NCBI RefSeq assembly: GCF_019429565.1
Contig: NZ_JAHXSA010000001.1
Location: 1,054,001-1,118,000, forward strand
From: Schaalia sp. ORNL0103
GTDB lineage: Bacteria; Actinomycetota; Actinomycetes; Actinomycetales; Actinomycetaceae
Direction of reading: 5' to 3'
DNA: 64,000 nt
In this document: one piece after another, positions 53,011-61,469 of the stretch
Layout of the letters: every line of letters begins with the position of its first letter
Position numbering within the stretch: position 1 is the first letter of the stretch
The notes under the pieces: model-generated
Databases searched by the model: none
The model's input: the letters and a program-made list of their open reading frames with translations, nothing else
Told to the model about the DNA's origin: nothing
Position numbers and translations under genes: made by a program

Positions 53011-54216
53011 ATGACACGCGCACTGCTCCTGGAAAACCCGCACCACGTCGCCGACGATATTTTCGCCAAGTTCGGCATCGAGGTCACCCGCGTGACGGGC
53101 GCCCTGTCCGAGGACGACCTCATCGACGCGCTCGAAGGGGTGGACTACCTGGGCCTGCGATCCAAGACCGAGGTCACCGAGCGAGTGCTGCGCGCGCGCC
53201 CCGAACTCAAGGCCATCGGAGCCTTCTGCATCGGCACAAACCAGATCGACCTGGCCACCGCCACCGAGATGGGCGTCGCCGTGTTCAACGCCCCCTACTC
53301 CAACACACGCTCCGTCGTCGAGCTCGCAATCGGCGAGATCATCGACCTCTCGCGCCGCGTCACCGTCAAAAACTCGCGTCTGCACCGCGGCGTGTGGGAC
53401 AAGAGCGCGGACGGCGCCCACGAGGTGCGCGGGCACACCCTGGGCATCATCGGCTACGGCAACATCGGCACCCAGCTGTCGGTTCTCGCCGAGGCCATGG
53501 GCCTCAACGTCATCTTCTACGACGCCGCCGAGCGCCTCGCCCTGGGCAACGCCACGCAGATGCCGACCATGGAGGCCGTCCTGCGCGAAGCCGACATCAT
53601 TTCCGTGCACGTGGACGGCCAGGAATCCAACACGAACCTCATCGGTCGCGTCGAGTTCGAGCTCATGAAGCCCGGTGCCCTGTTCATCAACCTGTCGCGC
53701 GGGCACGTCGTCGACGTCGACGCGCTGCACGCGGCGCTCGTCTCGGGCCACCTGGGCGGCGCGGCCATCGACGTGTTCCCGGAGGAACCGCGCGCCAACG
53801 GCGACCCCTTCGACTCACCCCTGGCGACCCTCGACAACGTCATCCTCACGCCCCACATCGGCGGCTCGACGGAGGAGGCGCAGTACGACATCGGTCGCTT
53901 CGTGGCCGCCAAGATCGGCGAATACCAGGCCAGTGGCTCGACCGACATGAGCGTGAACCTGCCGAACTTGACGATGAACATCGGCAAGCGCTCGCGCTAC
54001 CGCGTGCGCCTCATCCACCGCAACGTGCCCGGCGTCATGGCGCGCGTCAACCAGATCTTCGCCTCCTCCGAGGCCAACGTCGACGCCCAGATCCTGGCCA
54101 CCGTCGACGAGGTCGGCTACGTGCTCACCGACATTTCGGCGGGCCTGGGGCGCGAGGCGCTCGAGGAACTGAGCCACCTGCCCGAAACTGTCCGACTGAT
54201 CGCCACGCCGCTGTAA
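53011..54216 (+). CDS. serA: D-3-phosphoglycerate dehydrogenase with ACT domain
   Basis: 401 aa, first step of serine synthesis. Short E. coli-like type (no extra ASB domain): NAD loop GIIGYGNIGTQ, catalytic Arg/Glu/His in RGHVVDVDAL, FPEEPRANGDP and TPHIGGSTEEAQ; C-terminal ACT domain (RLIHRNVPGVMARVNQIF) for serine feedback. ATG at 53011 has GGGGAC immediately upstream (weak) and CATGAT 6 nt upstream, so the start mode is uncertain. Confidence 0.95.
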   Translation: MTRALLLENPHHVADDIFAKFGIEVTRVTGALSEDDLIDALEGVDYLGLRSKTEVTERVLRARPELKAIGAFCIGTNQIDLATATEMGVAVFNAPYSNTRSVVELAIGEIIDLSRRVTVKNSRLHRGVWDKSADGAHEVRGHTLGIIGYGNIGTQLSVLAEAMGLNVIFYDAAERLALGNATQMPTMEAVLREADIISVHVDGQESNTNLIGRVEFELMKPGALFINLSRGHVVDVDALHAALVSGHLGGAAIDVFPEEPRANGDPFDSPLATLDNVILTPHIGGSTEEAQYDIGRFVAAKIGEYQASGSTDMSVNLPNLTMNIGKRSRYRVRLIHRNVPGVMARVNQIFASSEANVDAQILATVDEVGYVLTDISAGLGREALEELSHLPETVRLIATPL

Positions 54217-54301
54217 AACTGTCGCATTCATCGCGTTCCCAGCTGGTCAAACGAGGCATAACTTACGGTATCGTAGGGGCATCGTTCCCAAAGGAGGACA
54301 G

Positions 54302-56329
54302 ATGGATCTCACGACGAAGCTGCGCGAGCTGTACGCACCGGGAGTCGCCTACAACATCGCGATTCCCGACCGTCCGATCCCGGACATGGTCCTGGAAGTC
54401 GCCTCCCGCTACCCCAAGCGCGCCGCGATTGACTTCTTCGCACGCCAGCTCACGTACGCGGAACTTGTTCAGGAGATGCGCCAGGCCGCGGGAGCCCTCC
54501 ACCAGGCGGGCGTGCGCCCGGGTGATCGCGTCGCCCTTGTCATGCCGAACTGCCCGCAGCACGCCGTCGCCGTCCTGGGCACGATGCTCCTCGGTGCCGT
54601 CGTCGTCGAACACAATCCGCTTGCCCCCGCGGGCGAGCTGGAGGGCGAGTACGAGCGCCACGGCGCTCGCGTCACCATCGCCTGGTCGAAGTCCCTGGAG
54701 AAACTCACCTTCCTCGGGCGCGGCCACACCACCTTCTGCATGGACCTGACGACGGCTCTGCCCGCCGCCTCGCGCATGGCGCTCAAGCTTCCCGTCAAGG
54801 CGGCCCGCGAGAAGCGCGAACAGCTCTCCAGCCCGCGCCCGAGCTGGGCTCGCTCCTGGACGCGCGCCCTGCGCACCGCGACCCCATGGGGCGGCGACTG
54901 CCCGTCAACGATGGAGGACGTCGCTCTCCTCATTCACACGGGCGGCACGACCGGCGTGCCGAAGGCCGCCGCTCTCACGCACGCCAACCTCATGGCGAAC
55001 GTCGAGGAATCAATCACGTGGGTCCCCGTGCTCCACGAGGGCGCGGAGGTCTTCTACTGCATCCTGCCCCTCTTCCACGCCTTCGGGTTCACGATTGGCT
55101 TCCTGGCGGGCCTGCGCATGGGGGCGACGATCGCTATGTTCCCCAAATTCGACACCGCGCTGGTGCTGGCCGCTCAGCGCCGGCTACCGTGCACGTTCTT
55201 CCTGGGTGTCCCGCCCATGTACGAGCGCCTGCTCGCGGCGGCGGAGGGCACGAACGCGGACCTGTCCTCGATCCACTTCTCGCTCTCGGGCGCAATGCCT
55301 CTCTCGGCTGAGCTGGCCGACCAGTGGGAGCAGGCCACCGGCGGCCTCATGATCGAAGGCTACGGCATGACGGAGGCCTCCCCGATCATCCTGGGATCAC
55401 CCCTCGCTTCCTCGCGGGCACGCGGGGCGCTCGGCATCCCTTTCCCCTCCACCCAGGTGCGCATCGTCGATCCGGAGAATCCCTCCTGCGAGGTTGCCGA
55501 TGGAGAAGTCGGTGAACTCATTGCCCGCGGACCGCAGGTGTTCTCCGGCTATTGGAACCAGGACGACGAGACCGCCGAAGTGTTCACCGAGGATGGCTGG
55601 CTGCGAACAGGCGACCTCGTTCAGGTGCGCGATGGCTTCATCTACATGGCGGATCGACGTAAGGAGATGATCAATTCCTCCGGCTTCAACGTCTACCCCA
55701 CGCAGGTCGAGAACGCCGTACGTTCGATGCCGGGAGTTCTCGATGTCGCAGCAGTCGGCGTGCCGGCCGGCGAGTCCGGCGAGGATGTCGTTGCCGCCGT
55801 CGTCCTTGAGGCGGGTGCCTCCGTCACGCTCGCAGACCTGCGCAAGTGGGCGGAGAAGTCCCTGGCCCACTACGCGCTCCCCCGGCAGATCGTCGTCATG
55901 ACGGAGCTGCCTCGCTCTCAGCTGGGCAAGGTCATGCGCAAGAAGGTCCGCGAGCAGATCATGGGTGCCCAGGCTGCCGCAACCGACGCGGTTGCCGGTG
56001 CGCGCGAGGCTGTCGCGGGTGCGCGCGGCGCCGTCTCCGAGGCCGTCGCCGAGGCGCGCGAGGCTGTCGCGGGTGCGCGCGGCGCCGTCTCCGAGGCCGT
56101 GGCCGAGGCACGCGAGTCCATGTCGGAGAGGGTGGCGGGCGCCCGAGAAAGCGCCTCCGAGGCAATGGCCGGAGCGCGCGATTCTGTCGCCGAGGCGATG
56201 GCTGGCGCACGTGAGACGGTCGCCGAGGCCGTCGCCGGGGTTCGCGCATCCTCCTCCGAGCAGTCTTCCGCGCCCACCGATGCATCCGATGCACCGGCAC
56301 AGCGCCACGAGGAGGCGGACGAGGAGTAG
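54302..56329 (+). CDS. Long-chain fatty-acid-CoA ligase with LEA/apolipoprotein-like repeat tail
   Basis: 675 aa. Activates fatty acids to acyl-CoA with ATP. The FadD domain covers about 1-557: AMP-binding IHTGGTTGVPKAAALTH (about 213), EGYGMTEASP (about 353), GWLRTGDLVQ (about 434) and catalytic Lys in SQLGKVMRKKV (about 543). The tail (about 565-650) is a run of Ala/Arg/Glu amphipathic helix repeats: two copies of AREAVAGARGAVSEAVAE, then four 11-mers such as ARESASEAMAG and ARETVAEAVAG. It ends in an acidic disordered stretch. AAAGGAGGAC precedes the ATG. The tail is not part of ordinary FadD and probably anchors the enzyme to lipid. Confidence 0.9.
   Translation: MDLTTKLRELYAPGVAYNIAIPDRPIPDMVLEVASRYPKRAAIDFFARQLTYAELVQEMRQAAGALHQAGVRPGDRVALVMPNCPQHAVAVLGTMLLGAVVVEHNPLAPAGELEGEYERHGARVTIAWSKSLEKLTFLGRGHTTFCMDLTTALPAASRMALKLPVKAAREKREQLSSPRPSWARSWTRALRTATPWGGDCPSTMEDVALLIHTGGTTGVPKAAALTHANLMANVEESITWVPVLHEGAEVFYCILPLFHAFGFTIGFLAGLRMGATIAMFPKFDTALVLAAQRRLPCTFFLGVPPMYERLLAAAEGTNADLSSIHFSLSGAMPLSAELADQWEQATGGLMIEGYGMTEASPIILGSPLASSRARGALGIPFPSTQVRIVDPENPSCEVADGEVGELIARGPQVFSGYWNQDDETAEVFTEDGWLRTGDLVQVRDGFIYMADRRKEMINSSGFNVYPTQVENAVRSMPGVLDVAAVGVPAGESGEDVVAAVVLEAGASVTLADLRKWAEKSLAHYALPRQIVVMTELPRSQLGKVMRKKVREQIMGAQAAATDAVAGAREAVAGARGAVSEAVAEAREAVAGARGAVSEAVAEARESMSERVAGARESASEAMAGARDSVAEAMAGARETVAEAVAGVRASSSEQSSAPTDASDAPAQRHEEADEE
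56000..56100. repeat. Exact 47-bp direct repeat inside the fatty-acid-CoA ligase tail
   Basis: 56000-56046 is identical to 56054-56100 (54-bp period = 18 codons). The identity at synonymous sites suggests recent duplication or slippage rather than protein selection alone. Confidence 0.9.
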
Positions 56330-56352
56330 TCGTCCCACCACCGTCACAACGA

Positions 56353-56385
56353 TGATGCCCGGCCCCTTCGCGGGACCGGGCATCA
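56353..56385. terminator. Bidirectional terminator between ligase and nrdR genes
   Basis: TGATGCCCGG (56353-56362) pairs with CCGGGCATCA (56376-56385); inner CCC/GGG adds 3 bp with one bulged A. It lies 23 nt past the ligase stop and 15 nt past the nrdR stop. Confidence 0.75.
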
Positions 56386-56399
56386 TTCGCACACGTTGA

Positions 56400-56987
56400 T
56401 TAGTCGTCTCCCAGCAGCGTCGGGGCGTTGGAGACGGAGCGCTTGCGCGCAGCACGCGCCTTGCGAGGCTTCTTCGCGGGCGTGGGAGCCGCGGGTTCGA
56501 CGTCCGCGTGGGCACCGGCCTCGGACACCATGTCACCGCCCTGCGCACGCTCACGCAGCGCCTGAATGGCCTGCTCGAAATCATCAAGGGTGTCGAACTG
56601 ACGATAGACGGAGGCGAAGCGCAGGTAGGCGATCACATCGAGGTCGCGCAGGAATGGGAGGATGGCTTTGCCAACTTCGTTCGTCGACACGTTGGAGACG
56701 CCGGTTGAGCGCAGCTGCTCCTCGACCTGCTGAGCAAGAATCGCGAGCTGATCATCCGAGACCGGACGCCCCTGACAGGCCTTCTTAACACCCGACACAA
56801 CCTTGTTACGGGAGAAAGACTCGACGACGCCGGAGCGCTTGACGACCTGGAACGAGGACGTTTCGAGGGTAGTAAAACGCTTCTTGCAGTGCGTGCACTC
56901 ACGCCGACGCCGGATCGAGGCGCCGTCGTCCGCGATGCGCGTATCAACGACGCGCGAATCCGGGTTATGACAGAAAGGGCAGTGCAC
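56400..56987 (-). CDS. nrdR: Ribonucleotide reductase regulator NrdR
   Basis: 195 aa. Zinc ribbon Cys3, Cys6, Cys31 and Cys34 ([19 protein letters not shown]), then an ATP-cone (50-140, [20 protein letters not shown]). It senses dATP/ATP and represses nrd operons through NrdR boxes. The Lys/Arg/Ala-rich C-terminal extension (150-195) exceeds the usual ~155 aa. GTG start at 56987 with TACCGT 6 nt upstream and no usable Shine-Dalgarno (GAGGG directly abuts the start). Confidence 0.95.
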   Translation of the reverse strand: MHCPFCHNPDSRVVDTRIADDGASIRRRRECTHCKKRFTTLETSSFQVVKRSGVVESFSRNKVVSGVKKACQGRPVSDDQLAILAQQVEEQLRSTGVSNVSTNEVGKAILPFLRDLDVIAYLRFASVYRQFDTLDDFEQAIQALRERAQGGDMVSEAGAHADVEPAAPTPAKKPRKARAARKRSVSNAPTLLGDD

Positions 56988-56993
56988 CCCTCA

Positions 56994-56999
56994 ACGGTA
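56994..56999 (-). promoter_or_regulatory. -10 box TACCGT for leaderless nrdR
   Basis: TACCGT, 6 nt (TGAGGG), GTG. The purine stretch touches the start codon and is too close to act as a Shine-Dalgarno. Confidence 0.5.
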
Positions 57000-57043
57000 C
57001 ACGCTCAGACCCCCATCTGTCACAGGAGTCCCACGCGTCACCG

Positions 57044-57508
57044 TCAGCGAACGGGCACGAGGATCCGCTGCCCGGGCTGCAGGGCCCCCTGAACGTCATT
57101 CATGCGCTCAATGTCAGCGACAACCTGCTCGAGCGGACGATCCGTCTTGACATTCTGAGCCAGCGACCACACGGAATCACCACTCACAACCGCCTTCGTC
57201 ACCGTCGGACCGTCGTAGGCTGCGGGCTGGATGGCGAGACCAAGGGCACCGGCCCCCACGGAGAGAACGACCGTCGCGAGCGCGCCAGCGATAATGCCAC
57301 GACGAGAGGAGCGGGTGCGACGACGCGGAGCTGCAGGAGCCCGCAGGTACGAGGGATCATCAACGCGCTGGGCCTCGACGCGACGACGCGCGGACGGAGC
57401 GGTAGAGATGTCACGAACGGTCGCCAGCGGCGCATCCTCCACGGCGCGAAGCGGGGAGCGGCGCGCAGGGAACGAGACGGCAGTCTTCGTCGCAAAGGGG
57501 ACACTCAT
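57044..57508 (-). CDS. LysM-domain SOS division-inhibitor-like protein (ChiZ/DivS type)
   Basis: 154 aa. Cytoplasmic basic region, one transmembrane helix (about 72-94, GIIAGALATVVLSVGAGALG) and a C-terminal LysM domain (VVSGDSVWSLAQNVKTDRPL...PGQRILVPVR). The gene divergent from lexA in M. tuberculosis (Rv2719c, ChiZ) and C. glutamicum (divS) encodes an SOS-induced division inhibitor of the same layout. Here two LexA boxes cover its promoter. ATG at 57508 with GGAGG 6 nt upstream. Confidence 0.85.
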   Translation of the reverse strand: MSVPFATKTAVSFPARRSPLRAVEDAPLATVRDISTAPSARRRVEAQRVDDPSYLRAPAAPRRRTRSSRRGIIAGALATVVLSVGAGALGLAIQPAAYDGPTVTKAVVSGDSVWSLAQNVKTDRPLEQVVADIERMNDVQGALQPGQRILVPVR

Positions 57509-57529
57509 GAGAACCTCCAGAAAACTCAA

Positions 57530-57545
57530 TCGAACATCTGTTCGT
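57530..57545. promoter_or_regulatory. LexA box 1 (SOS box)
   Basis: TCGAACATCTGTTCGT: near-perfect actinobacterial SOS palindrome (CGAAC-N4-GTTCG). It lies 22 nt upstream of the chiZ-like start, just downstream of its -10 box. Adjacent to box 2 (shares base 57545). Confidence 0.88.
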
Positions 57546-57560
57546 CGAACACTTGTACGA
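57545..57560. promoter_or_regulatory. LexA box 2
   Basis: TCGAACACTTGTACGA: one arm perfect, one mismatch in the other. Centres of boxes 1 and 2 are 15 bp apart. It overlaps the -10 box of the chiZ-like gene. Confidence 0.75.
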
Positions 57561-57585
57561 TAGCACGCTCTATGGCCAATGTCGA
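57557..57585 (-). promoter_or_regulatory. Promoter of the chiZ-like gene
   Basis: TCGACA (57580-57585) and TATCGT (57557-57562), 17 nt apart. The -10 box overlaps LexA box 2, which explains SOS repression. Confidence 0.65.
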
Positions 57586-57592
57586 GACCCAC

Positions 57593-57608
57593 TCGAACAT
57601 ATGTTTCA
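57593..57608. promoter_or_regulatory. LexA box 3
   Basis: TCGAACATATGTTTCA: perfect left arm, one mismatch in the GTTCG arm (GTTTC). Overlaps the -35 of the candidate lexA promoter, consistent with autorepression. Confidence 0.8.
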
Positions 57609-57632
57609 TTTTGCGCGAAATCGGCTTATCCT
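57604..57632 (+). promoter_or_regulatory. Candidate promoter of lexA
   Basis: TTTCAT (57604-57609) and TATCCT (57627-57632) with 17-nt spacing; the -35 lies in LexA box 3. The predicted leader is about 55 nt. Confidence 0.5.
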
Positions 57633-57694
57633 TGACGTATCTAGTGGACGCCCACCCATGCACATTTGCGTCCACCCCGATGCGAAGGAGAGCC

Positions 57695-58375
57695 ATGACC
57701 GAGCGTTCGATCAGCGATCGACACCGCGCGATCTTGCGAGTTATCAACGAAAAGCTGGCATCCAGCGGCTTCCCTCCGTCTGTGCGCGAGATCGCATCTG
57801 CAGTCGGTTTGGCATCCCCCTCTACGGTGAAGCATCACCTTGATGCACTTGAGGCTGACGGCTACCTGGTGCGCGAGCCCGGCCTGCCTCGCGCCCTCGA
57901 CCTCACCGATCGGGCGCGCGCCGAGCTCGGCATCGCCCCTTCATCGCAGCCGTCTGAGAAGGTTGTTCGTATCGAGGTCCCCGTCTCCCACGTCGAGGAA
58001 GAAGGCACGGCCATTCCGCTCGTTGGACGCATCGCTGCGGGTGCCCCCATCACGGCTGAGCAGCACGTGGAGGATGTCTTCCGTCTTCCCACGTCTATGA
58101 CCGGACACGGCGATCTGTTCATGCTCGAGGTGAGCGGCGAGTCGATGGTCGATGCGGGCATCTTCGATGGCGACTACGTTGTCATCCGCTCGCAGAACGA
58201 GGCCCGCAACGGAGAATTTGTCGCCGCCATGATCGACGGCGAGGCGACGGTGAAGGAACTGTCCGTGACGGGCGGTCACGTCTGGCTCCTGCCCCACAAC
58301 GCAGACTACTCCCCCATCCCGGGTGACGACGCCACCATCCTCGGCAAGGTCGTCACCGTCATTCGTTCACTCTGA
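57695..58375 (+). CDS. lexA: SOS repressor LexA
   Basis: 226 aa. Winged helix-turn-helix (VREIASAVGLASPSTVKHHL, 30-49) followed by an S24 autopeptidase domain. Cleavage site Ala115-Gly116 (RIAAGAP), nucleophile Ser150 (GESM) and Lys187 (TVKELS). RecA-stimulated self-cleavage induces the regulon, here including the chiZ-like gene. ATG at 57695 with AAGGAG 4 nt upstream; an earlier in-frame ATG (57572) would lie upstream of the promoter. Confidence 0.97.
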   Translation: MTERSISDRHRAILRVINEKLASSGFPPSVREIASAVGLASPSTVKHHLDALEADGYLVREPGLPRALDLTDRARAELGIAPSSQPSEKVVRIEVPVSHVEEEGTAIPLVGRIAAGAPITAEQHVEDVFRLPTSMTGHGDLFMLEVSGESMVDAGIFDGDYVVIRSQNEARNGEFVAAMIDGEATVKELSVTGGHVWLLPHNADYSPIPGDDATILGKVVTVIRSL

Positions 58376-58380
58376 CGTAC

Positions 58381-58429
58381 CACATAAGCGAGTGGCGCCA
58401 CCCGGGGGGTGGCGCCACTCGCTTATGTG
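58381..58429. terminator. Perfect 23-bp hairpin between lexA and ldh
   Basis: Arms 58381-58403 and 58407-58429, 3-nt GGG loop, no U-tract on either strand. It begins 5 nt after the lexA stop and ends 8 nt before the ldh stop, so it likely terminates both genes. Confidence 0.85.
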
Positions 58430-58437
58430 AAGGAGAC

Positions 58438-59427
58438 TCAGAAGCCCAGGTCGCGGGCAACCTGACGCAGACGCTGGGCCGAGGCGGTCAGACCGTCGCG
58501 CTCGTTGAGCGTGAGCGGCGGGTTAAGGACTCGTCCGGCGCCGTCGCGGCCCACGATGGTCGGGGCAGCCATGACGACGTCCGAGATGCCTTCCCAGTCC
58601 TCAAGCAGGGTCGAGATGGTCAGGACTCGCTGCTCGTCACGCAGGACAGCACCCGCGATGTTCGCGGCGGACAGGCCGATCGCGTAGTTCGTCGCGCCCT
58701 TGCCCTCGATGATCTTGTAGGCACTCTGGACGACCTCCTGCGCGATCGAGTTGCGCAGAGCCGAGTCGAAGACGCCGCCGGACAGGGTCGGGCCCCACTG
58801 CGACAACGGGACGTTGCCGATCTCGGCGCTAGACCACAGGGCAACCTCGGAGTCGCCGTGCTCACCCGCCACGTACGCGTGGATGTTCTGGGTGGCCACA
58901 CCGGTCTCGCGCGAGACCAGGTAGCGCAGACGGGAAGTGTCGAGCACAGTGCCCGAACCGAAGACCTGGTTGCGGGGCAGGCCCGTGAGCTTGAGTGCCA
59001 CGTAGGTGACGACGTCAACGGGGTTCGTGACGAACATGAAGCGGGCATCCGGAGCCACATTCTGCAGGTTCGGGACGATCTTCTTCATCAGGTTCACGGT
59101 CGAACCGGCCAGCTCCAGGCGGGACTGCCCGGGCTGCTGCTTCGCGCCAGCCGTCACGATGATCAGGTCGGCACCACGAACGATCTCAACGTCGTCCGAT
59201 CCCTCGATCGAGCCGGCGGGCGTGAACTGGATGCCGTGGGCCATGTCGAGGGCCTCGGCCTCCACCTTGGCCTTGTTGATGTCCTGAAGGACGATCGAAC
59301 GGGCGTCGCCGCGCATCGCGCAGGCGTACGCAACGGCCGTACCGACGGCACCGGCACCGATGATAGCGATCTTGGAGGGACGTCCGGAGGACTTTGACGG
59401 GTACAGGGTCTGGGCTTTATTTTCCAC
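58438..59427 (-). CDS. ldh: L-lactate dehydrogenase
   Basis: 329 aa. Reduces pyruvate to L-lactate, regenerating NAD in fermentation. NAD loop IIGAGAVGTAVAY (about 22), Arg in QPGQSRLELAGS, substrate Asp/Arg in NPVDVVTYV and LDTSRLRYL, and the catalytic His in AGEHGDSEVALWSS. GTG start at 59427 with AGGAG about 8 nt upstream. Between dinG and ldh (59428-59528) there is no gene. Confidence 0.96.
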   Translation of the reverse strand: MENKAQTLYPSKSSGRPSKIAIIGAGAVGTAVAYACAMRGDARSIVLQDINKAKVEAEALDMAHGIQFTPAGSIEGSDDVEIVRGADLIIVTAGAKQQPGQSRLELAGSTVNLMKKIVPNLQNVAPDARFMFVTNPVDVVTYVALKLTGLPRNQVFGSGTVLDTSRLRYLVSRETGVATQNIHAYVAGEHGDSEVALWSSAEIGNVPLSQWGPTLSGGVFDSALRNSIAQEVVQSAYKIIEGKGATNYAIGLSAANIAGAVLRDEQRVLTISTLLEDWEGISDVVMAAPTIVGRDGAGRVLNPPLTLNERDGLTASAQRLRQVARDLGF

Positions 59428-59528
59428 GAGTGTCTCCTAGAGTCTGGGGCATGTCCATTCTCTCAGATGAGAGCCTCACCGCGCCCGTTAACTGTGCGAC
59501 GTTTTACACGCTCAGAGGCCGCTCACCC

Positions 59529-61469
59529 CTACTGGTCACGCACCGTGGAGAGGCGTCGCAGGGCGCCGCGCACAACCTCCGGATCCGTCGTCGGCCACAT
59601 GGCGGGTAGGGAACGCATGATGAAGCCGCCGTAGCGCTTAGTTACCACACGCGGATCGAGGATCGCCACGACTCCCCGGTCGTCGGTCGAGCGCAGGAGG
59701 CGCCCCACGCCCTGGGCCATCATGAGCGCCGCATGCGTGAGGGACACCGACACGAAGCCGTTCCCTCCCCTGCGCTCGACATCCATCGAGCGGGCACGCG
59801 AGACGGGATCATCCGGGCGTGGGAACGGGATCTTGTCGATGACGACGAGGCGGCAGGCATCCCCCACGACGTCGACGCCCTGCCACAGGGACATCGTGCC
59901 CACCAGGCACGAGTCGCGCTCCTCCCGGAACCGCTGGATCAGCTGCGCCAAGGTCTCTTCGCCCTGCAGGTAGACGGTCAGGTCCGTGCGCTCGCGCAGA
60001 GCCTGCGCTCCCGCCATCGCCCCACGTCGCGACGCGAACAGAGCGAGCATTCCACCACCCGAGGCCTGCGCCAGCTCCACGAGCTCGTCGAGCAGCTCAT
60101 CGGAGGGGCCGTCTCGTCCCGGCAGCGGCAGGTGGGTCGCCACGTAGCGGATGCCCTGGCGACCGTGATCAAAGGGAGATCCGACGTCAATGCCGTGCCA
60201 GGGCACCCCAGAGACCGCCATGCCGGCCTGGGCGGCCATGAAGTCGAAGTTCCCGCCGAGCGCGAGGGTCGCCGAGGTGAGGATCGCGGGTCGCTCACCG
60301 ATGCCGGTGCCACCGATCGCAGCCGACACATCAAGAGGCCCGACGGTCAAGCGCGCGTTGTCCGATTCGTCCTTCGTAATGTAGGCGATCGACTGGTCGG
60401 GGTCTCGTCCCCACGCATCGAGAGCGCCGATCAGCTCGTCGATAGCGGCGCGGGCCAGGAGCTTGGCGGCGGGTTCTCCCTGAGCCTCGGAGACCTCGTG
60501 ACTGGCACGACGGGCCACGCCGTCCAGCACGATCATCGCGTCGACGAGGGCGCTCGGACGATACTCGAGCAGCCCCGCCTCCAGGGGAGCCATGGCCGCG
60601 CCCAGCCCGGCTCCGGCCTCGTCCAGGTCGGTGGAATCGATCGAGAGATTCGAGCGCAGGGAGCGGGCCACACGGCTCACGCGGGCGACCGTCAGGTCGG
60701 CCGCAGCCTGGGAGCGCACGCGGTCGGCCAGCTCGTGGGCCTCGTCGATGACGACGGCGTCGTACTCGCCGAAGAGTTCGCCCTCACCACACGCGTTGAT
60801 GCCAAAGAGAGAGTGGTTCGTGACGACGACGTCCGCGTCCGCGGCCTCCAGGCGTGCCGCCTGCGCGAAGCACTCGTCGATGAGCGGGCAGTGCTTGCCC
60901 AGGCACTCGGGTTTAGCAACGGATGCGTGGTGCCAGGCTCGATCCGAGACGCCCGGAACCAGGTCGTCACGGTCTCCCGTCGTGGTCTCGCTGATCCACT
61001 CGCGGATGCGCAGGATCTCCTTGCCGAGCTCGCCCGTCGGGCCGACGCTCATGTCCCGGTCCTCGAACAGCGTGCCCTCGGTGGGGTACCCGCCGTCCAG
61101 CTTGTGTAGGCACGCGTAGTTCGACCAGCCCTTGAGCACCGCAACCTTCAGGCGCGCGCCCGTCGCCGAGGCGACCGCGTCGACAACCACCGGCGCGTCC
61201 TTGACGAGGATCTGGCGCTGCAGCGCGAGCGTCGCCGTCGAGACAACCCCTCGTACTCCGTTCGTCGCGCAGTACGTCAGCAGCGGCACGAGGTAGCCCA
61301 CGGACTTGCCCGTTCCTGTGCCCGCCTGCACGAGGAGATGCTGGCGGTCCTCCAGGGCCGCGGCGCCTTCGGCGACCATCGAGGCCTGCCCCTCGCGCGG
61401 GGACCCGCCCATCTGGGCGACGACCGCGTCGAGGACGCGACCCGAGGCCTCGACCAGGTCCGCGCTCAC
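59529..61469 (-). CDS. dinG: DinG-family ATP-dependent DNA helicase
   Basis: 646 aa XPD/DinG-type helicase. Walker A LVQAGTGTGKSVGYLVPL (about 47), four Cys likely binding a 4Fe-4S cluster (YACLHKL and ECLGKHCPLIDECF), DEAH VVIDEAHEL (about 240), and motif VI QGVGRLLRS. GTG at 61469 overlaps the hflX stop (GTGA), so they form an operon. No LexA box precedes hflX. Confidence 0.92.
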   Translation of the reverse strand: MSADLVEASGRVLDAVVAQMGGSPREGQASMVAEGAAALEDRQHLLVQAGTGTGKSVGYLVPLLTYCATNGVRGVVSTATLALQRQILVKDAPVVVDAVASATGARLKVAVLKGWSNYACLHKLDGGYPTEGTLFEDRDMSVGPTGELGKEILRIREWISETTTGDRDDLVPGVSDRAWHHASVAKPECLGKHCPLIDECFAQAARLEAADADVVVTNHSLFGINACGEGELFGEYDAVVIDEAHELADRVRSQAAADLTVARVSRVARSLRSNLSIDSTDLDEAGAGLGAAMAPLEAGLLEYRPSALVDAMIVLDGVARRASHEVSEAQGEPAAKLLARAAIDELIGALDAWGRDPDQSIAYITKDESDNARLTVGPLDVSAAIGGTGIGERPAILTSATLALGGNFDFMAAQAGMAVSGVPWHGIDVGSPFDHGRQGIRYVATHLPLPGRDGPSDELLDELVELAQASGGGMLALFASRRGAMAGAQALRERTDLTVYLQGEETLAQLIQRFREERDSCLVGTMSLWQGVDVVGDACRLVVIDKIPFPRPDDPVSRARSMDVERRGGNGFVSVSLTHAALMMAQGVGRLLRSTDDRGVVAILDPRVVTKRYGGFIMRSLPAMWPTTDPEVVRGALRRLSTVRDQ

